In this document: positions 1 to 12,731 of the stretch, in pieces | How positions within the stretch are numbered: the stretch's first letter is position 1 | Layout: each line of letters opens with the position of its first letter | Assembly: GCA_022432975.1 (NCBI GenBank) | Contig: CM039515.1 | Coordinates: 20,463,554 to 20,527,553, forward strand | DNA length: 64,000 nucleotides | Source: Begonia masoniana | Lineage: Eukaryota; Streptophyta; Magnoliopsida; Cucurbitales; Begoniaceae | Direction: 5' to 3' | Program-made: the position numbers and the translations under genes | Notes under the pieces: generated by a model | Seen by the model: only the letters and a program-made list of their open reading frames with translations | Database searches by the model: none | What the model was told of the DNA's origin: nothing

Positions 1-175
1 ATGTAAGAATAACAATTAGAAATGTATTATACCTTTTGTCGATATGAAATAAATATCCATCTGCCTCCCACGCCAAGGTTCAAGTCTCGCTTCAAGTGTT
101 GCAGAAACCACGTCCATGTGTCCTCGGACTCTCTTTCGACGTTGGCAACCGCAACGAAATATATTCCATCGTTAC
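1..175 (-). pseudogene. MULE transposase fragment (core, after first catalytic site)
   Basis: Read on the minus strand from 175 to 1, one frame encodes a peptide beginning NDGIYFVAVANVERESE and containing WTWFLQHLKRDLN. This matches the conserved core of plant Mutator-like transposases (the 'IYPIAWAVVE...WTWFL' block after the first catalytic Asp). It continues directly from the fragment at 13817-14649; Cassandra 1 separates the two, and the gttac target duplication at 171-175 and 13817-13821 marks the break. The frame ends at ...ISYRQK followed by GTATAA, which may be an exon end. The rest of the gene lies left of the window. Confidence 0.75.
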
Positions 176-394
176 TGTGATGACCCAAATGTGTACGGAT
201 GAGCACGACTGCAGGGCAAACCTTGAGTTGCGGGGCAAACCTCGGGACCTAAGCCGAGTGTAGGCAAATCTCAGACTCAAGTATAGGCAAATGCCAGGTC
301 ATAAAGAGGGGGTCGTCACAATCCCACATCGCTTGGGAAGGTATATGGAAATGAAACATATGTAAGGAAACCTAAGATAGTAAGATGCATTTTT

Positions 395-491
395 TAGCAC
401 AATTGGCAACGGATCCCATAAAAACTCTGAAGTTAAAAGTGCTTTGGCGAGAGAAATACCATGTTGGGTGACCGACTAGGAAGTCTTCGCC
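395..491 (+). other. 5S rRNA-like segment in Cassandra 1 LTR1
   Basis: The segment contains GGATCCCAT, then AACTCTGAAGTTAAAAGTGCTT, then TGGGTGACCGAC and GGAAGTC. These line up in order with plant 5S rRNA, including the Pol III internal promoter region (A box around AGTTAA...GTGCTT, C box around TGGGTGACC). Many substitutions and altered ends make a working 5S gene unlikely. It probably acts, if at all, as an internal promoter remnant of the retroelement. Confidence 0.85.
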
Positions 492-865
492 AAACAAAGC
501 CGTGAGGGGAGGATATTGAGCTACGACCTAATTCTCAAAGCGGATAATATCTTACTGGAAAAATGAGTCATTATAAATGGTATCAAAGCCTATACCCAAC
601 CAGAAATGTGGCCAACGAGAACGTTGGGCCCTGAGGGGGGGTGATTATGATGACCCAAATGTGTAAGTATGAGCACGACTGCGGGGCAAACCTCGGGACC
701 TAAGCAAAGTGTAGGCAAGTCTCGGACTCGAGTATAGGCAAATACTGGGTCGTAAAGAGGGGGTCGTCACAATCCCACATCACTTGGGGAGGTATATGGA
801 AATGAAACATATGTAAGGAAACCTTGCCAAGATAGTAAGATGCGTTTTGGAGCACAATTGGCAAC

Positions 866-946
866 GGATCCCATAAGAACTCCGAAGTTAAAAGTGCTTC
901 GGTGAGAGCAGTACCATGTTGGGTGACCGACTGAGAAGTCCTTGCC
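866..946 (+). other. 5S rRNA-like segment in Cassandra 1 LTR2
   Basis: Second LTR copy of the 5S-like block. It reads GGATCCCATAAGAACTCC, GAAGTTAAAAGTGCTTCGG and TGGGTGACCGACTGAGAAGT, and is closer to the 5S consensus than the copy in LTR1. It ends before the interruption at 1005. Confidence 0.85.
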
Positions 947-1377
947 TAACAAAGCCGTGAGGAGAGGATATTGGGCTATGGCCCAATCCCTAGAGCGGAC
1001 AATATGTAACGCCCCGAACCTGCCTGTAATATCCGGCTCGTACGGATTTTTGAGAATATTATTATTATATTATTCGATGGCATTTTTGTAAATATGTCAA
1101 ATCAGGTCCGTTTTACGAAAAGAAAGCGTCAAGACGGTCCTAACAATTAATAGGAAATTTAAAGAATTTACGAGAATTTTCGGAATAATAACGCTATATT
1201 CCGGGTAATTACGTTTCTCGTAATATAATTTTAGTAAAAATAGTAAACGAGTTCCGATTTGCGAACGGACAGTTTTAATAGAACCCAGATAATAAGTTGG
1301 ATTTATTGGCGAAATAAGAAATTCGAAACGGTTGAAAACACGAGAGGTAGTGATGTTCAATAAAATAGAATATTAGG

Positions 1378-1410
<33 letters not shown>

Positions 1411-2123
1411 AAATAAATAAAAACAAACGACAGAATGGTTTTGAACCATTCTGTCGTTCGCCCGAGCCCGACGCCGAAGACAGAGGAGGCAACGCGAGCG
1501 ACGATCGACGAGAACCACCGGCGATTTCCGGCGCCCTCCGGCCAGACGACGGCGACGACCAGTCTCCGGCCTGACTCCGCGCACGAACCGATCAGGTAAG
1601 CTCGGTTTTCTTCTTTTTCGGCTCGGTTTGGGGCTGGCGGTGGCGAGCTCGATTGAGCTCCGATCGCCGGCCGTTTTCGGTCACTTCCGGCGTGGGTTTG
1701 CCAACCCTTGCGCCTGCTATTATTGATTGGCCGTGGATTGCTCAATTTGAGCAAAAATTCAGTGAGGCCGATTAGGGCAACTTGGGTTTTGCATATTGGA
1801 ACTTCGATTTTAGGTTAGTTTATGTTAATTGGATGTTAAGAGGATAGATTAGTGAGAAATTGAGAGAGTTTTGATGAAAAATCGAAAAAGAGAAATTTTG
1901 GGTAAAGGGGCAGTTTCGGGTTTTTGATAAATTGACCTAGTTCTGATCGTTTGTTTTAAAATTCCTTCTGGCAGATTAAAATAGGTTATTAGAGGAGTAC
2001 GTGGCCGCTGGAATCGTTTGATTCCGATAACCGACGCGAAAGTTACGCGCGTTCAAAGTTTTGGGTCGGTTTTACCCAACCCAAATTAGTGACCCATTTA
2101 GTTAGGTTTTAGTTCGATTACGC

Positions 2124-2131
2124 TATAAATA
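2124..2131 (+). promoter_or_regulatory. TATA box in the 5' LTR of element B
   Basis: TATAAATA inside GCTATAAATAGTAG, about 1.1 kb into the LTR and about 120 nt upstream of the GTAAGT donor. The same box is at 8193-8200 in the 3' LTR. LTR F has an equivalent TATAAATA in a similar setting (31142-31149). Confidence 0.7.
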
Positions 2132-2248
2132 GTAGTTTGAGAGTAATTTGGTGAATGTAAGCATGATGTTAATGAAGCTCGGATGTTTGTCATAGGTCGA
2201 GCCGTAGGTGAAGTGACATGCCAAAAATCAGCGAGCTTCGGCAGACAG

Positions 2249-2844
2249 GTAAGTCCTCGTGATCTTTTCTGGCCGATTGGCCTACACCGTACGTCGTGGT
2301 CGTCTTGAAGATTCTGGTGATGTTTTGTTTAATTTCTTTGGTTGGGTAGTTAAGTTAGTTGTTATAGGTTAATGGTTGAGTTTTGATGGTATGCTCTGTC
2401 TATATGTGTATAGGTTGATTGTTGAGTTTTGATGGTATGCTCTGTCTATATGTTTACTGTTATATGAACTGTTCATGCATCACGTGTTTTGAAAGAACAT
2501 AGAAAATGAATTCTGCACGTGTTTTAAGAAAAGAAATGCACCTTTGTAATTAAGCTACGTAATCTGTATCTGTATCTGGTTACGCGAGATGGGGCTCAGG
2601 CATGGCTGTAGGGTTTGTGAGCATGTACCCCCCTCCTCTAGGTGGAAAGTGGTAGTTCGACCGCGGAATGTATCCTTTCCATTTAGTGGGTTGATATCTC
2701 GGTGACAATCTGTCTGTCTGCGACGTAATGAATCTGTATCTGAATCTGACTCTGCATGTTTTCTGAATGGCATACGCACGCATGCATCTGCATTTACGTA
2801 GCTTACTGAGATTTCATTATCTCATAGGTGTCTGTATGGTGTAG
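2249..2844 (+). other. Predicted intron-like module in the LTR of element B
   Basis: The donor is ACAG/GTAAGT (GT at 2249). The acceptor is GGTGTAG/GTGACA (AG at 2843-2844). A CTCAT branch-point-like site places its A at 2824, 20 nt before the acceptor, inside the 3' arm of a GAGA/TCTC stem-loop (2808-2823). Just after the donor is a perfect GGCC-GATT-GGCC hairpin followed by TACA. The same order recurs in eight other LTRs (see findings). Splicing is inferred, not shown. The second LTR carries the same module at 8318-8913. Confidence 0.6.
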
Positions 2845-3606
2845 GTGACATTCTAGGTGACGTAGATCCAGGTGAGGACGGCGTTCCTTCTCCTGATGTA
2901 TGATGCAGCTGATGGATGATGGCCGTGGGAGTGCGCTGGGCAGTCGAGGCGCGTTTTGACCCGTGGGGAATGATGTAAAGGTATTTTGGGATGTATGTGA
3001 GTGTTTTGGAGGAGTTGGTATTTTGGGATGTATGTGAGTATTTTGGAGGAGTTAATGGTATTATAAAATGTATAGTTGATCATATTAGGATGCTTGGATC
3101 TAGTTAGGTGATAGATTTATGTTAATGGTATTATAAAATGTATAGTTGACCATATCAGGGTGTTTGGTTCTGTTTAGTTGATAGATTTGTTTTATAAAAC
3201 GTTTGTTAAGATTTTATTTGGATTTTATGAACTGCTTGGTGATTTTGTAAACAGGAGGGTATGTCACACTTTTAAACGGAACCATGCAGTTCGTTTTCAT
3301 GAAAATGTACTTCATTTTAATCGTGTTTAGAGTCGGTTTTGGGCAGAGTTATGAGAACGTATGAATGTTTAGAAAGTTTATGTAAAATGCATAATTGAAA
3401 TGTAGATAGAAAGGATAGTGTGAAGACGTGGTGAATTGATAAATTGAGGAATGATAGAAGGTTGAGTGGTTTTATATAAACTGTTTTCGTATGATAAATG
3501 AATTTTCTTTAAAGGTTTTTGAGGATGTTTTTAATTGATTTAGCGGCTTAAAAAGGAAAATTTTGTACGGGAAAATAGGGTACAGTGTCTGGGTCGTTAC
3601 AAATTA

Positions 3607-3620
3607 TGGTATCAGAGCCC
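3607..3620 (+). other. Primer-binding site of element B (tRNA-iMet type)
   Basis: TGGTATCAGAGCCC lies five bases after the LTR end at 3601. It is complementary to the 3' end of plant initiator tRNA-Met, the usual primer for gypsy elements. Confidence 0.9.
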
Positions 3621-3763
3621 CCGGGTTTTAAAATCGGTTCTGTAGACTGCTCGACTGCACAGCCACTACGCGGACATCCTTCATCAACTGTAAGTCTGTT
3701 TATAGCTTTATTTGATTTTGTTTCTTAGGATTATTTTTTTGATTTTTATAGGATTTATATAAA

Positions 3764-4258
3764 ATGGTTCGAGGAAAGGATCCTAGAGACGACGCGCTAG
3801 ATCGACTTACGGAGATAATAGATCGCCACTCCCAACGTATAGACCAACAAGCTCAGCTCATAGTCAGACAATTTCTTCAGCTCGAGAGGTTGACAAACCG
3901 AGACGACCCAAGGACCCAAGGGGTGGTTGCTTGCAATAGCCAAGGTATGAAGAGGATGGGCAGGGAAGAAATCGAAAAAGGTCGACGAAAGAAATTACGA
4001 GGAACTACTCGGGGACCCTGGTGTCTTAAATGCCAGAAGGAGCACTACGGCAGCTGTAGAGTAGGCACAGATAAATGCTTTCGATGTGGAGAGAATGGCC
4101 ATTTCGTCAAGGATTGGCCGAAGCCGGGCCGAGATCAACCAGGTAGAGGCCAACGAGGCAAGAATCAGAAAAACGTTACCCTAAAGCTGCTTGCCTTGAC
4201 TGGAGAAGAAGAAACTGCCCAACCCTCCGTTGTTTCAGGTAGAGTTTTATTTCAATAA
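3764..4258 (+). pseudogene. Shortened gag remnant of element B
   Basis: A 164-residue reading frame starting MVRGKDPRDD. It has a short N-terminal helical region (residues ~5-45) typical of plant gypsy gag starts, then jumps straight to a nucleocapsid region with a zinc-binding cluster CLKCQKEHYGSC (residues ~86-97) and the knuckle CFRCGENGHFVKDW (residues ~105-118). The last Cys of that knuckle is replaced by Trp, so it is probably dead. The capsid domain expected between these parts is missing; the related gag in element D (28524-29943) keeps it. The tail ...AQPSVVSGRVLF matches the linker before the protease. The protein would not assemble particles alone. Confidence 0.75.
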
Positions 4259-6805
4259 TTGATAGAACGAATAATATTAAAATAGAGAAGCAAGAAAGTA
4301 ATGGAAGGTGTAAGATTTAAATTTATAGAAAATGAATCCTAGTTGATGAAACTCAAACCCTTAGAGTTTTGAGGTGTAAGGAATTAACGGGTAATGTAAA
4401 AAAAAAAAAAAAAAAAAAATGTAGAATGCAATTGGAGATGTTTTAGGTTCTCGAGGTATACTAAGTGCGATTAAGCAAATAAGAAGAGTTAGTTAGAACT
4501 TGTATACCATGTATCCATGAAAAAGATTGAAGTGTCTAGACAAAGGAATCATATTCCAGAGCTTACCTAGTGTTATTGTGGATAGGATATGAGGGTGACC
4601 ATTATGGTTATGGTGTAGAAAGATGTGACAGATCAAAACAAGTCGCGGACGTAAGATTTAAGTGATCGGATAGAAGTGGTCGTATCGACCAATATGGAGG
4701 CAAAGAATAAGGAGATTTACTCAGAGTTCGAAAGTTAATAAATTTCGAAACGCTAGAGAATCGAAGTCGTGTGTCGGATGGTACTCCAGATACCGAAGTT
4801 AGCTGTTCTCTAGTAAAAGGGTACCACCTTAGAAGACTAATCAATAAAAGAAGATATTAATCTGTGAGAAGATTACAACCGACTTATTAGGTGAGAGGTC
4901 TAGCGAAGTTAAGAATAATCGACGAATTGTGGACATGTCAGGCAGTTAGAGTTGCTTGATTGGATTGTGAAACAAAAGATATAGGAGTTAAGTTGCGAAC
5001 CTATAGTTGGTACAATTTAAGTTAGGAGCCACAACATGAGGCTGCCTCCAGGATGAAAGTAGAAGTATTAGTGTTCGAGGAACTAGAAAGGTTATCATTA
5101 ATGAAGAGACGTTTCAAATTATTGGGGAATAAAAAGGGTAGGATTTAAGGACTTAAGGAGAATTGGAATGAAGGCGTAAACTTATCTACAACAAGTTCGC
5201 AAACAAGAAGATAGTTGGATGAATCGTTGCATGCGAGTCAAGTAGACAAGTAGAGTATTGAACCCGACTAGGAGGAACGAAAGAGGATTGACCATTGCGT
5301 AACTTTGAAGAAATCCTCGTACGATGTTAGAGGTAAGTGCAGGTGATAGTTAGACTAAAAGGAAGAGTTAAGATTAGAAGCCTAGTTCGGTGGCTAATGT
5401 CGGGCGATTTGTGAAATTCGCAATATGTTGAATAGAGAATGTGAGTTTGCTCGCGAAGCCATTTAAAGTAAACTTGGAGTGGGACAAGTTAGAAAAGCTC
5501 CGAAAGTCCGACGGTTAACAAGTCGAGACCGATGGATGCATTAGAGACTTAAGGTTATAATAAATAGTTAAAACAATTCTATGGTCAAAACTTGGGGATT
5601 CCCTTGTACATGGAGTTAATAAGGGAATTGAGCTAAACAGATGAGCATAATGTGTATAGTATTTAGCAAAGGACATAACGATAGAATTCGTTGAGGTAGA
5701 TTAGAACAAAATATGATATTTATAGCGTCTTAGTTACAAAGGGATCGTAATCCTAAACGAGTAGTAACTTTAGCCCTTGCCCCGGATGGACTCGTCGAGA
5801 CCTCAGAGTAATCTCAACGAGATGGTTTGTGAGATTTAGAAATTGGAATTTTAGTGGAGAATGTTGTTAAGACCCGCGGGGTGCCCAAGGAAGAGTGCAT
5901 TTGAATACTTTTGACAAATAAGTTCTAAGGGAACATTACTAGAGAAACGTGGACTCGGGTGGTCGTAATGATGACCAAGGTTTGGGCCAACGAACTCATA
6001 ACCAAGTTCAGTTTACAGCTCCGATACATATATATATATATATGGCGGATGAGGTTGTAGTGTAATTGAGATTTTAGCGTTGGAGTAAGTAAATTGAGAA
6101 GACCTAGAGGGCGTAAAACGGTTAGGTACGTATTCGATAGACAAAAGATTTAGAAAGTTAGAAACTAAACCAAAGGAACTTAAGTCGATGAGTTGAAGTT
6201 AAAATAGAGGGGAGTTAGATTACAACCTGTGTGTTGTCAGGAATCCTTGAACGATAGTCAACCCAAATGACGTCGGGAAGTGGAGGATATTTCGAGGATT
6301 TAGGATAGGTGACAATCTTTAATGGAGACCAATTGAGAAGTTAGGGAGTTTAACGTTTTGGGTGATTAAATTTTGACCAACGCGTGCACGGGATGTCAGG
6401 TGACAAATACATAGTTAGAGATCGTCTGATTAAAGGCTTAGGAAACTTGGTAAGATTGGATGCGTAGGCGATGATTTGTTTAGGCCAATTGAAAGTAAGG
6501 AATGTGGTCATAAAGTTAATGTAGAAGTTCAGTTGGTGTGCATCCCTACTGTGGACAGAGTCGAGGGAATTATGCTGAAGTTTGGGTCACAATTCAGAGA
6601 TTTAATGAAGTGTGGGTATTTAATTTGGCAGGCGTTAGAAAGCTTGAACATAACTCTGATCTGAAGAAACGGCAGAGGAAAGACAAGGATAAAAGAAAAC
6701 TTTAAAGTCAGTATTAATAGGAGGTTTAATGTGTGAATTATTAAAAGTTGATACATGCGCAAATGTTAAGGTGACAAATATGTCGCGGAGTTAATTAACT
6801 TGAGA

Positions 6806-6859
<54 letters not shown>

Positions 6860-7093
6860 AAATTGTGTTCAATGCTTTAGTAAGGAAGTGTACGATCAAG
6901 TCGAAAGTAGAGAATACAAATTTAAGGCCGATGATGGATAGTACAGTGAAGAATTTTGGTTTAGAACCCCGAAGAATGACCGTAGATACGGATGATAATC
7001 GAAGTATAAGGCCGGATGACATGAAACATTAATGTCAAAGACTATGTGTTAGAGCAAATTTTGAGGACAAAATTCTAAATAAGGAGGGTAGAA
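4259..7093 (+). other. Decayed interior of element B
   Basis: About 2.8 kb with stops in every frame. Parts align by eye, base for base, with the interior of element D (for example 5041-5480 with the reverse complement of 27750-28190, and 6540-7093 with that of 23290-23768). It is therefore a shared family sequence rather than random filler. No intact protease, reverse transcriptase or integrase motif is readable. It includes a 47-nt poly(A) run (about 6810-6856), a short TA repeat near 6030, and the gypsy-like end GAGGACAAAATTC just before the purine tract. Confidence 0.65.
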
Positions 7094-7446
7094 TGTAATA
7101 TCCGGCTCGTACGAATTTTTGAGAATATTATTATTATATTATTCGATGGCATTTTTGTAAATATGTCAAATCAGGTCCGTTTTACGAAAAGAAAGCGTCA
7201 AGACGGTCCTAACAATTAATAGGAATTTTAAAGAATTTACGAGAATTTTTGGAATAATAACGCTATATTCCGGGTAATTACGTTTCTCGTAATATAATTT
7301 TAGTAAAAATAGTAAACGAGTTCCGATTTGCGAACGAACAGTTTTAATAGAACCCAGATAATAAGTTGGATTTATTGGCGAAATAAGAAATTCGAAACGG
7401 TTGAAAACACGAGAGGTAGTGATGTTCAATAAAATAGAATATTAGG

Positions 7447-7479
<33 letters not shown>

Positions 7480-9670
7480 AAATAAATAAAAACAAACGAC
7501 AGAATGGTTTTGAACCATTTTGTCGTTCGCCCGAGCCCGACGCCGAAGACAGAGGAGGCAACGCGAGCGACGATCGACGAGAACCACCGGCGATTTCCGG
7601 CGCCCTCCGGCCAGACGACGGCGACGACCAGTCTCCGGCCTGACTCCGCGCACGAACCGATCAGGTAAGCTCGGTTTTCTTCTTTTTCGGCTCGGTTTGG
7701 GGCTGGCGGTGGCGAGCTCGATTGAGTTCCGATCGCCGGCCGTTTTCGGTCACTTCCGGCGTGGGTTTGCCAACCCTTGCGCCTGCTATTATTGATTGGC
7801 CGTGGATTGCTCAATTTGAGCAAAAATTCAGTGAGGCCGATTAGGGCAACTTGGGTTTTGCATATTGGAACTTTGATTTTAGGTTAGTTTATGTTAATTG
7901 GATGTTAAGAGGATAGATTAGTGAGAAATTGAGAGAGTTTTGATGAAAAATCGAAAAAGAGAAATTTTGGGTAAAGGGGCAGTTTTGGGTTTTTGATAAA
8001 TTGACCTAGTTCTGATCGTTTGTTTTAAAATTCCTTCTGGCAGATTAAAATAGGTTATTAGAGGAGTACGTGGCCGCTGGAGTCGTTTGATTCCGATAAC
8101 CGACGCGAAAGTTACGCGCGTTCAAAGTTTCGGGTCGGTTTTACCCAACTCAAATTAGTGACCCATTTAGTTAGGTTTTAGTTCGATTACGCTATAAATA
8201 GTAGTTTGAGAGTAAATTGGTGAATGTAAGCATGATGTTAATGAAGCTCGGATGTTTGTCATAGGTCGAGCCGTAGGTGAAGTGACGTGCCAAAAATCAG
8301 CGAGCTTCGGCAGACAGGTAAGTCCTCGTGATCTTTTCTGGCCGATTGGCCTACACCGTACGTCGTGGTCGTCTTGAAGATTCTGGTGATGTTTTGTTTA
8401 ATTTCTTTGGTTGGGTAGTTAAGTTAGTTGTTATAGGTTAATGGTTGAGTTTTGATGGTATGCTCTGTCTATATGTGTATAGGTTGATTGTTGAGTTTTG
8501 ATGGTATGCTCTGTCTATATGTTTACTGTTATATGAACTGTTCATGCATCACGTGTTTTGAAAGAACATAGAAAATGAATTCTGCACGTGTTTTAAGAAA
8601 AGAAATGCACCTCTGTAATTAAGCTACGTAATCTGTATCTGTATCTGGTTACGCGAGATGGGGCTCAGGCATGGCTGTAGGGTTTGTGAGCATGTACCCC
8701 CCTCCTCTAGGTGGAAAGTGGTAGTTCGACCGCGGAATGTATCCTTTCCATTTAGTGGGTTGATATCTCGGTGACAATCTGTCTGTCTGCGACGTAATGA
8801 ATCTGTATCTGAATCTGACTCTGCATGTTTTCTGAATGGCATACGCACGCATGCATCTGCATTTACGTAGCTTACTGAGATTTCATTATCTCATAGGTGT
8901 CTGTATGGTGTAGGTGACATTCTAGGTGACGTAGATCCAGGTGAGGACGGCGTTCCTCCTCCTGATGTATGATGCAGCTGATGGATGATGGCCGTGGGAG
9001 TGCGCTGGGCAGTCGAGGCGCGTTTTGACCCGTGGGGAATGATGTAAAGGTATTTTGGGATGTATGTGAGTGTTTTGGAGGAGTTGGTATTTTGGGATGT
9101 ATGTGAGTATTTTGGAGGAGTTAATGGTATTATAAAATGTATAGTTGATCATATTAGGATGCTTGGATCTAGTTAGGTGATAGATTTATGTTAATGGTAT
9201 TATAAAATGTATAGTTGACCATATCAGGGTGTTTGGTTCTGTTTAGTTGATAGATTTGTTTTATAAAACGTTTGTTAAGATTTTATTTGGATTTTATGAA
9301 CTGCTTGGTGATTTTGTAAACAGGAGGGTATGTCACACTTTTAAACGGAACCATGCAGTTCGTTTTCATGAAAATGTACTTCATTTTAATCGTGTTTAGA
9401 GTCGGTTTTGGGCAGAGTTATGAGAACGTATGAATGTTTAGAAAGTTTATGTAAAATGCATAATTGAAATGTAGATAGAAAGGATAGTGTGAAGACGTGG
9501 TGAATTGATAAATTGAGGAATGATAGAAGGTTGAGTGGTTTTATATAAACTGTTTTCGTATGATAAATGAATTTTCTTTAAAGGTTTTTGAGGATGTTTT
9601 TAATTGATTTAGCGGCTTAAAAAGGAAAATTTTGTACGGGAAAATAGGGTACAGTGTCTGGGTCGTTACA
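7094..9670 (+). repeat. 3' LTR of element B
   Basis: Same length as the 5' LTR (2577 bp) with about 15 single-base differences and no length change. It repeats the TATA box (8193-8200), the GTAAGT donor (8318) and the hairpin with acceptor (about 8877-8913). It ends GTCGTTACA at 9670, followed by the target duplication ctgcc. Confidence 0.92.
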
Positions 9671-9879
9671 CTGCCTCAGCTCGGTGCGTCACAATCCAAA
9701 CCCAACCCGTGATTAAAACGATGATTAAAATAGTTTTCGGTGAAATTTTGACTCAGTTTTCAGGTTTTTCAAACCCTTGATTTTTGTTGGGAAACGTGCC
9801 CAAAATACGTTTAAAATACGTCGAAAAATTTCGGGTCAAAACATAGTAGAAATAGGAAAAAAAACGAAAATTTTAAAAA

Positions 9880-11605
<1,726 letters not shown>

Positions 11606-12023
11606 CGAACGTAACCGACATTATTTAGTTTAAAATCAAACGGACGGCATAACGCCTAAAATCCGATAAACCGAATCCTGAAAATTTAAAACCAAAAACA
11701 TACTAGTTCCAACCCCAAACATTTACGATCATTACGACAATAGTTTCTAACTCAATCAACTTATAAACCGTCCAAAATAAGTATGAAAACATTTACAAAT
11801 ACCAAATATTAAACTTCCACTTTTCTAACTTCTTTTCAAAACAAAACTTGGCAAACACTTATAAAATAACCCATTCACAACAAAACGTTCACCTCCCACA
11901 CTACCCGAGGACGATAGTGGTCAAAACGCCCCGACAATAGCCTGCACCGGCGTACTCCGTACTCCCCGACTACTGCCTAATCCTAGGCGGTCTTGTCTAC
12001 CTCACCTGTAATATACTTGTCAC

Positions 12024-12731
12024 CTACACCATAGAACACAAAAGTAAGCCTAATGCTTAGCGAGTAGGGAAATGCACAATAACACACTAAATGCTCGACT
12101 CAACCCTAACATGCAGTTTCTACACGCTCTGTTGTTTTGTTTTCGTTTCAATTGCATTTATCTTTCCCTTCCAGGTGAATCAAGTAGGCACACGCCCCCA
12201 CACAGTCCAGGACGGCCACGCCTTGATCCACGGAGCTAGACTGGAGGCACACGTCCTAACACAGTCCGGGACGGCCAACCGAATCTCCTCCTTCGTCGAT
12301 CGTAGAATCCTCAGTGTGCCTTCCGGCACGAGCAGGTCTAGGCAATCAGAATCCCCAGTGTGCCTTACAGCACGAACAGGTCGAGGCATTCGGAATCCCC
12401 AGTGTGCTTTTCAGCACGAGCAGGTCGAGGCATTCATACTCACGACACTTACGTACATTAGCATGCATCTCGAATAAAATCCCTCGCGGGGTGCTCAACG
12501 AGCCACTAGCCCGACAAAGCTATTCTACTCTGAGACCATGTTGCAATCAATTCTTATCTTTCGTTTCATTCTCACCACTCCAGCATGTAAAACACGTGAT
12601 TTCGTCAGTTAGAAAACAATGATGCATGACACACAATGCATGACACAAAGCAAAACAGAACAAACAAACAAACAATCCCTACCGTTCCATGGTGTAGGCC
12701 CGAAGGCAACAAACACTCATCCACTACTTAC
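12024..12731 (-). other. Predicted intron-like module in LTR A
   Basis: On the minus strand: CCAG/GTAAGT (donor GT at 12731-12730), then GCC-TTCG-GGC followed by CTACACC (12697-12707), a C(UUCG)G-type tetraloop hairpin. The 3' side has a TAAGC/GCTTA stem (12055-12059 with 12045-12049), a CTTAC branch-like site with A at 12045, and TGTAG/GTG with its last G at 12024, 21 nt away. The interior carries three imperfect ~50-bp repeats around CAGTGTGCCTT and CACGAGCAGGTC (12300-12435). Confidence 0.55.

Larger units (their letters stand above)
1025..3601 (+). repeat. 5' LTR of element B
   Basis: Begins TGTAATATCC and ends GTCGTTACA. It contains a TATA box (2124-2131), a GTAAGT donor (2249), a GGCC-GATT-GGCC hairpin (2271-2282), a twice-repeated ~45-bp segment (about 2366-2455), a GAGA...TCTC hairpin (2808-2823) and an AG acceptor (2843-2844). 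A shared 20-bp motif, GGCATTTTTGTAAATATGTC, lies at 1079-1098. A second duplicated stretch lies at about 2985-3165. ORFs read through this LTR are incidental. Confidence 0.92.
1025..9670 (+). mobile_element. Element B: young, apparently non-autonomous Ty3/gypsy-type LTR retrotransposon
   Basis: Two LTRs of identical length (1025-3601 and 7094-9670, 2577 bp each) differ at only about 15 sites by eye (~0.6%), mostly transitions. The target duplication ctgcc (1020-1024 and 9671-9675) is perfect. A primer-binding site TGGTATCAGAGCCC follows at 3607-3620. A purine-rich tract, AAGGAGGGTAG, precedes the right LTR (7081-7091). The 3.5-kb interior holds only a short gag remnant, then decayed sequence without open pol. 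Recent movement with no coding capacity implies mobilisation by another element. Truncated element D (20602-29943) belongs to the same family. Confidence 0.93.

Noticed and set aside
395..946. Functional 5S rRNA genes
   Set aside because: The 5S-like blocks lie in LTRs with primer site and purine tract between, and differ from 5S rRNA at many positions; they are Cassandra parts.
7520..7795. Arg-rich plus-strand frame and antisense frames in the LTRs of element B
   Set aside because: GC-rich LTR stretch; the frame is broken in the other LTR by single-base changes and matches no family.
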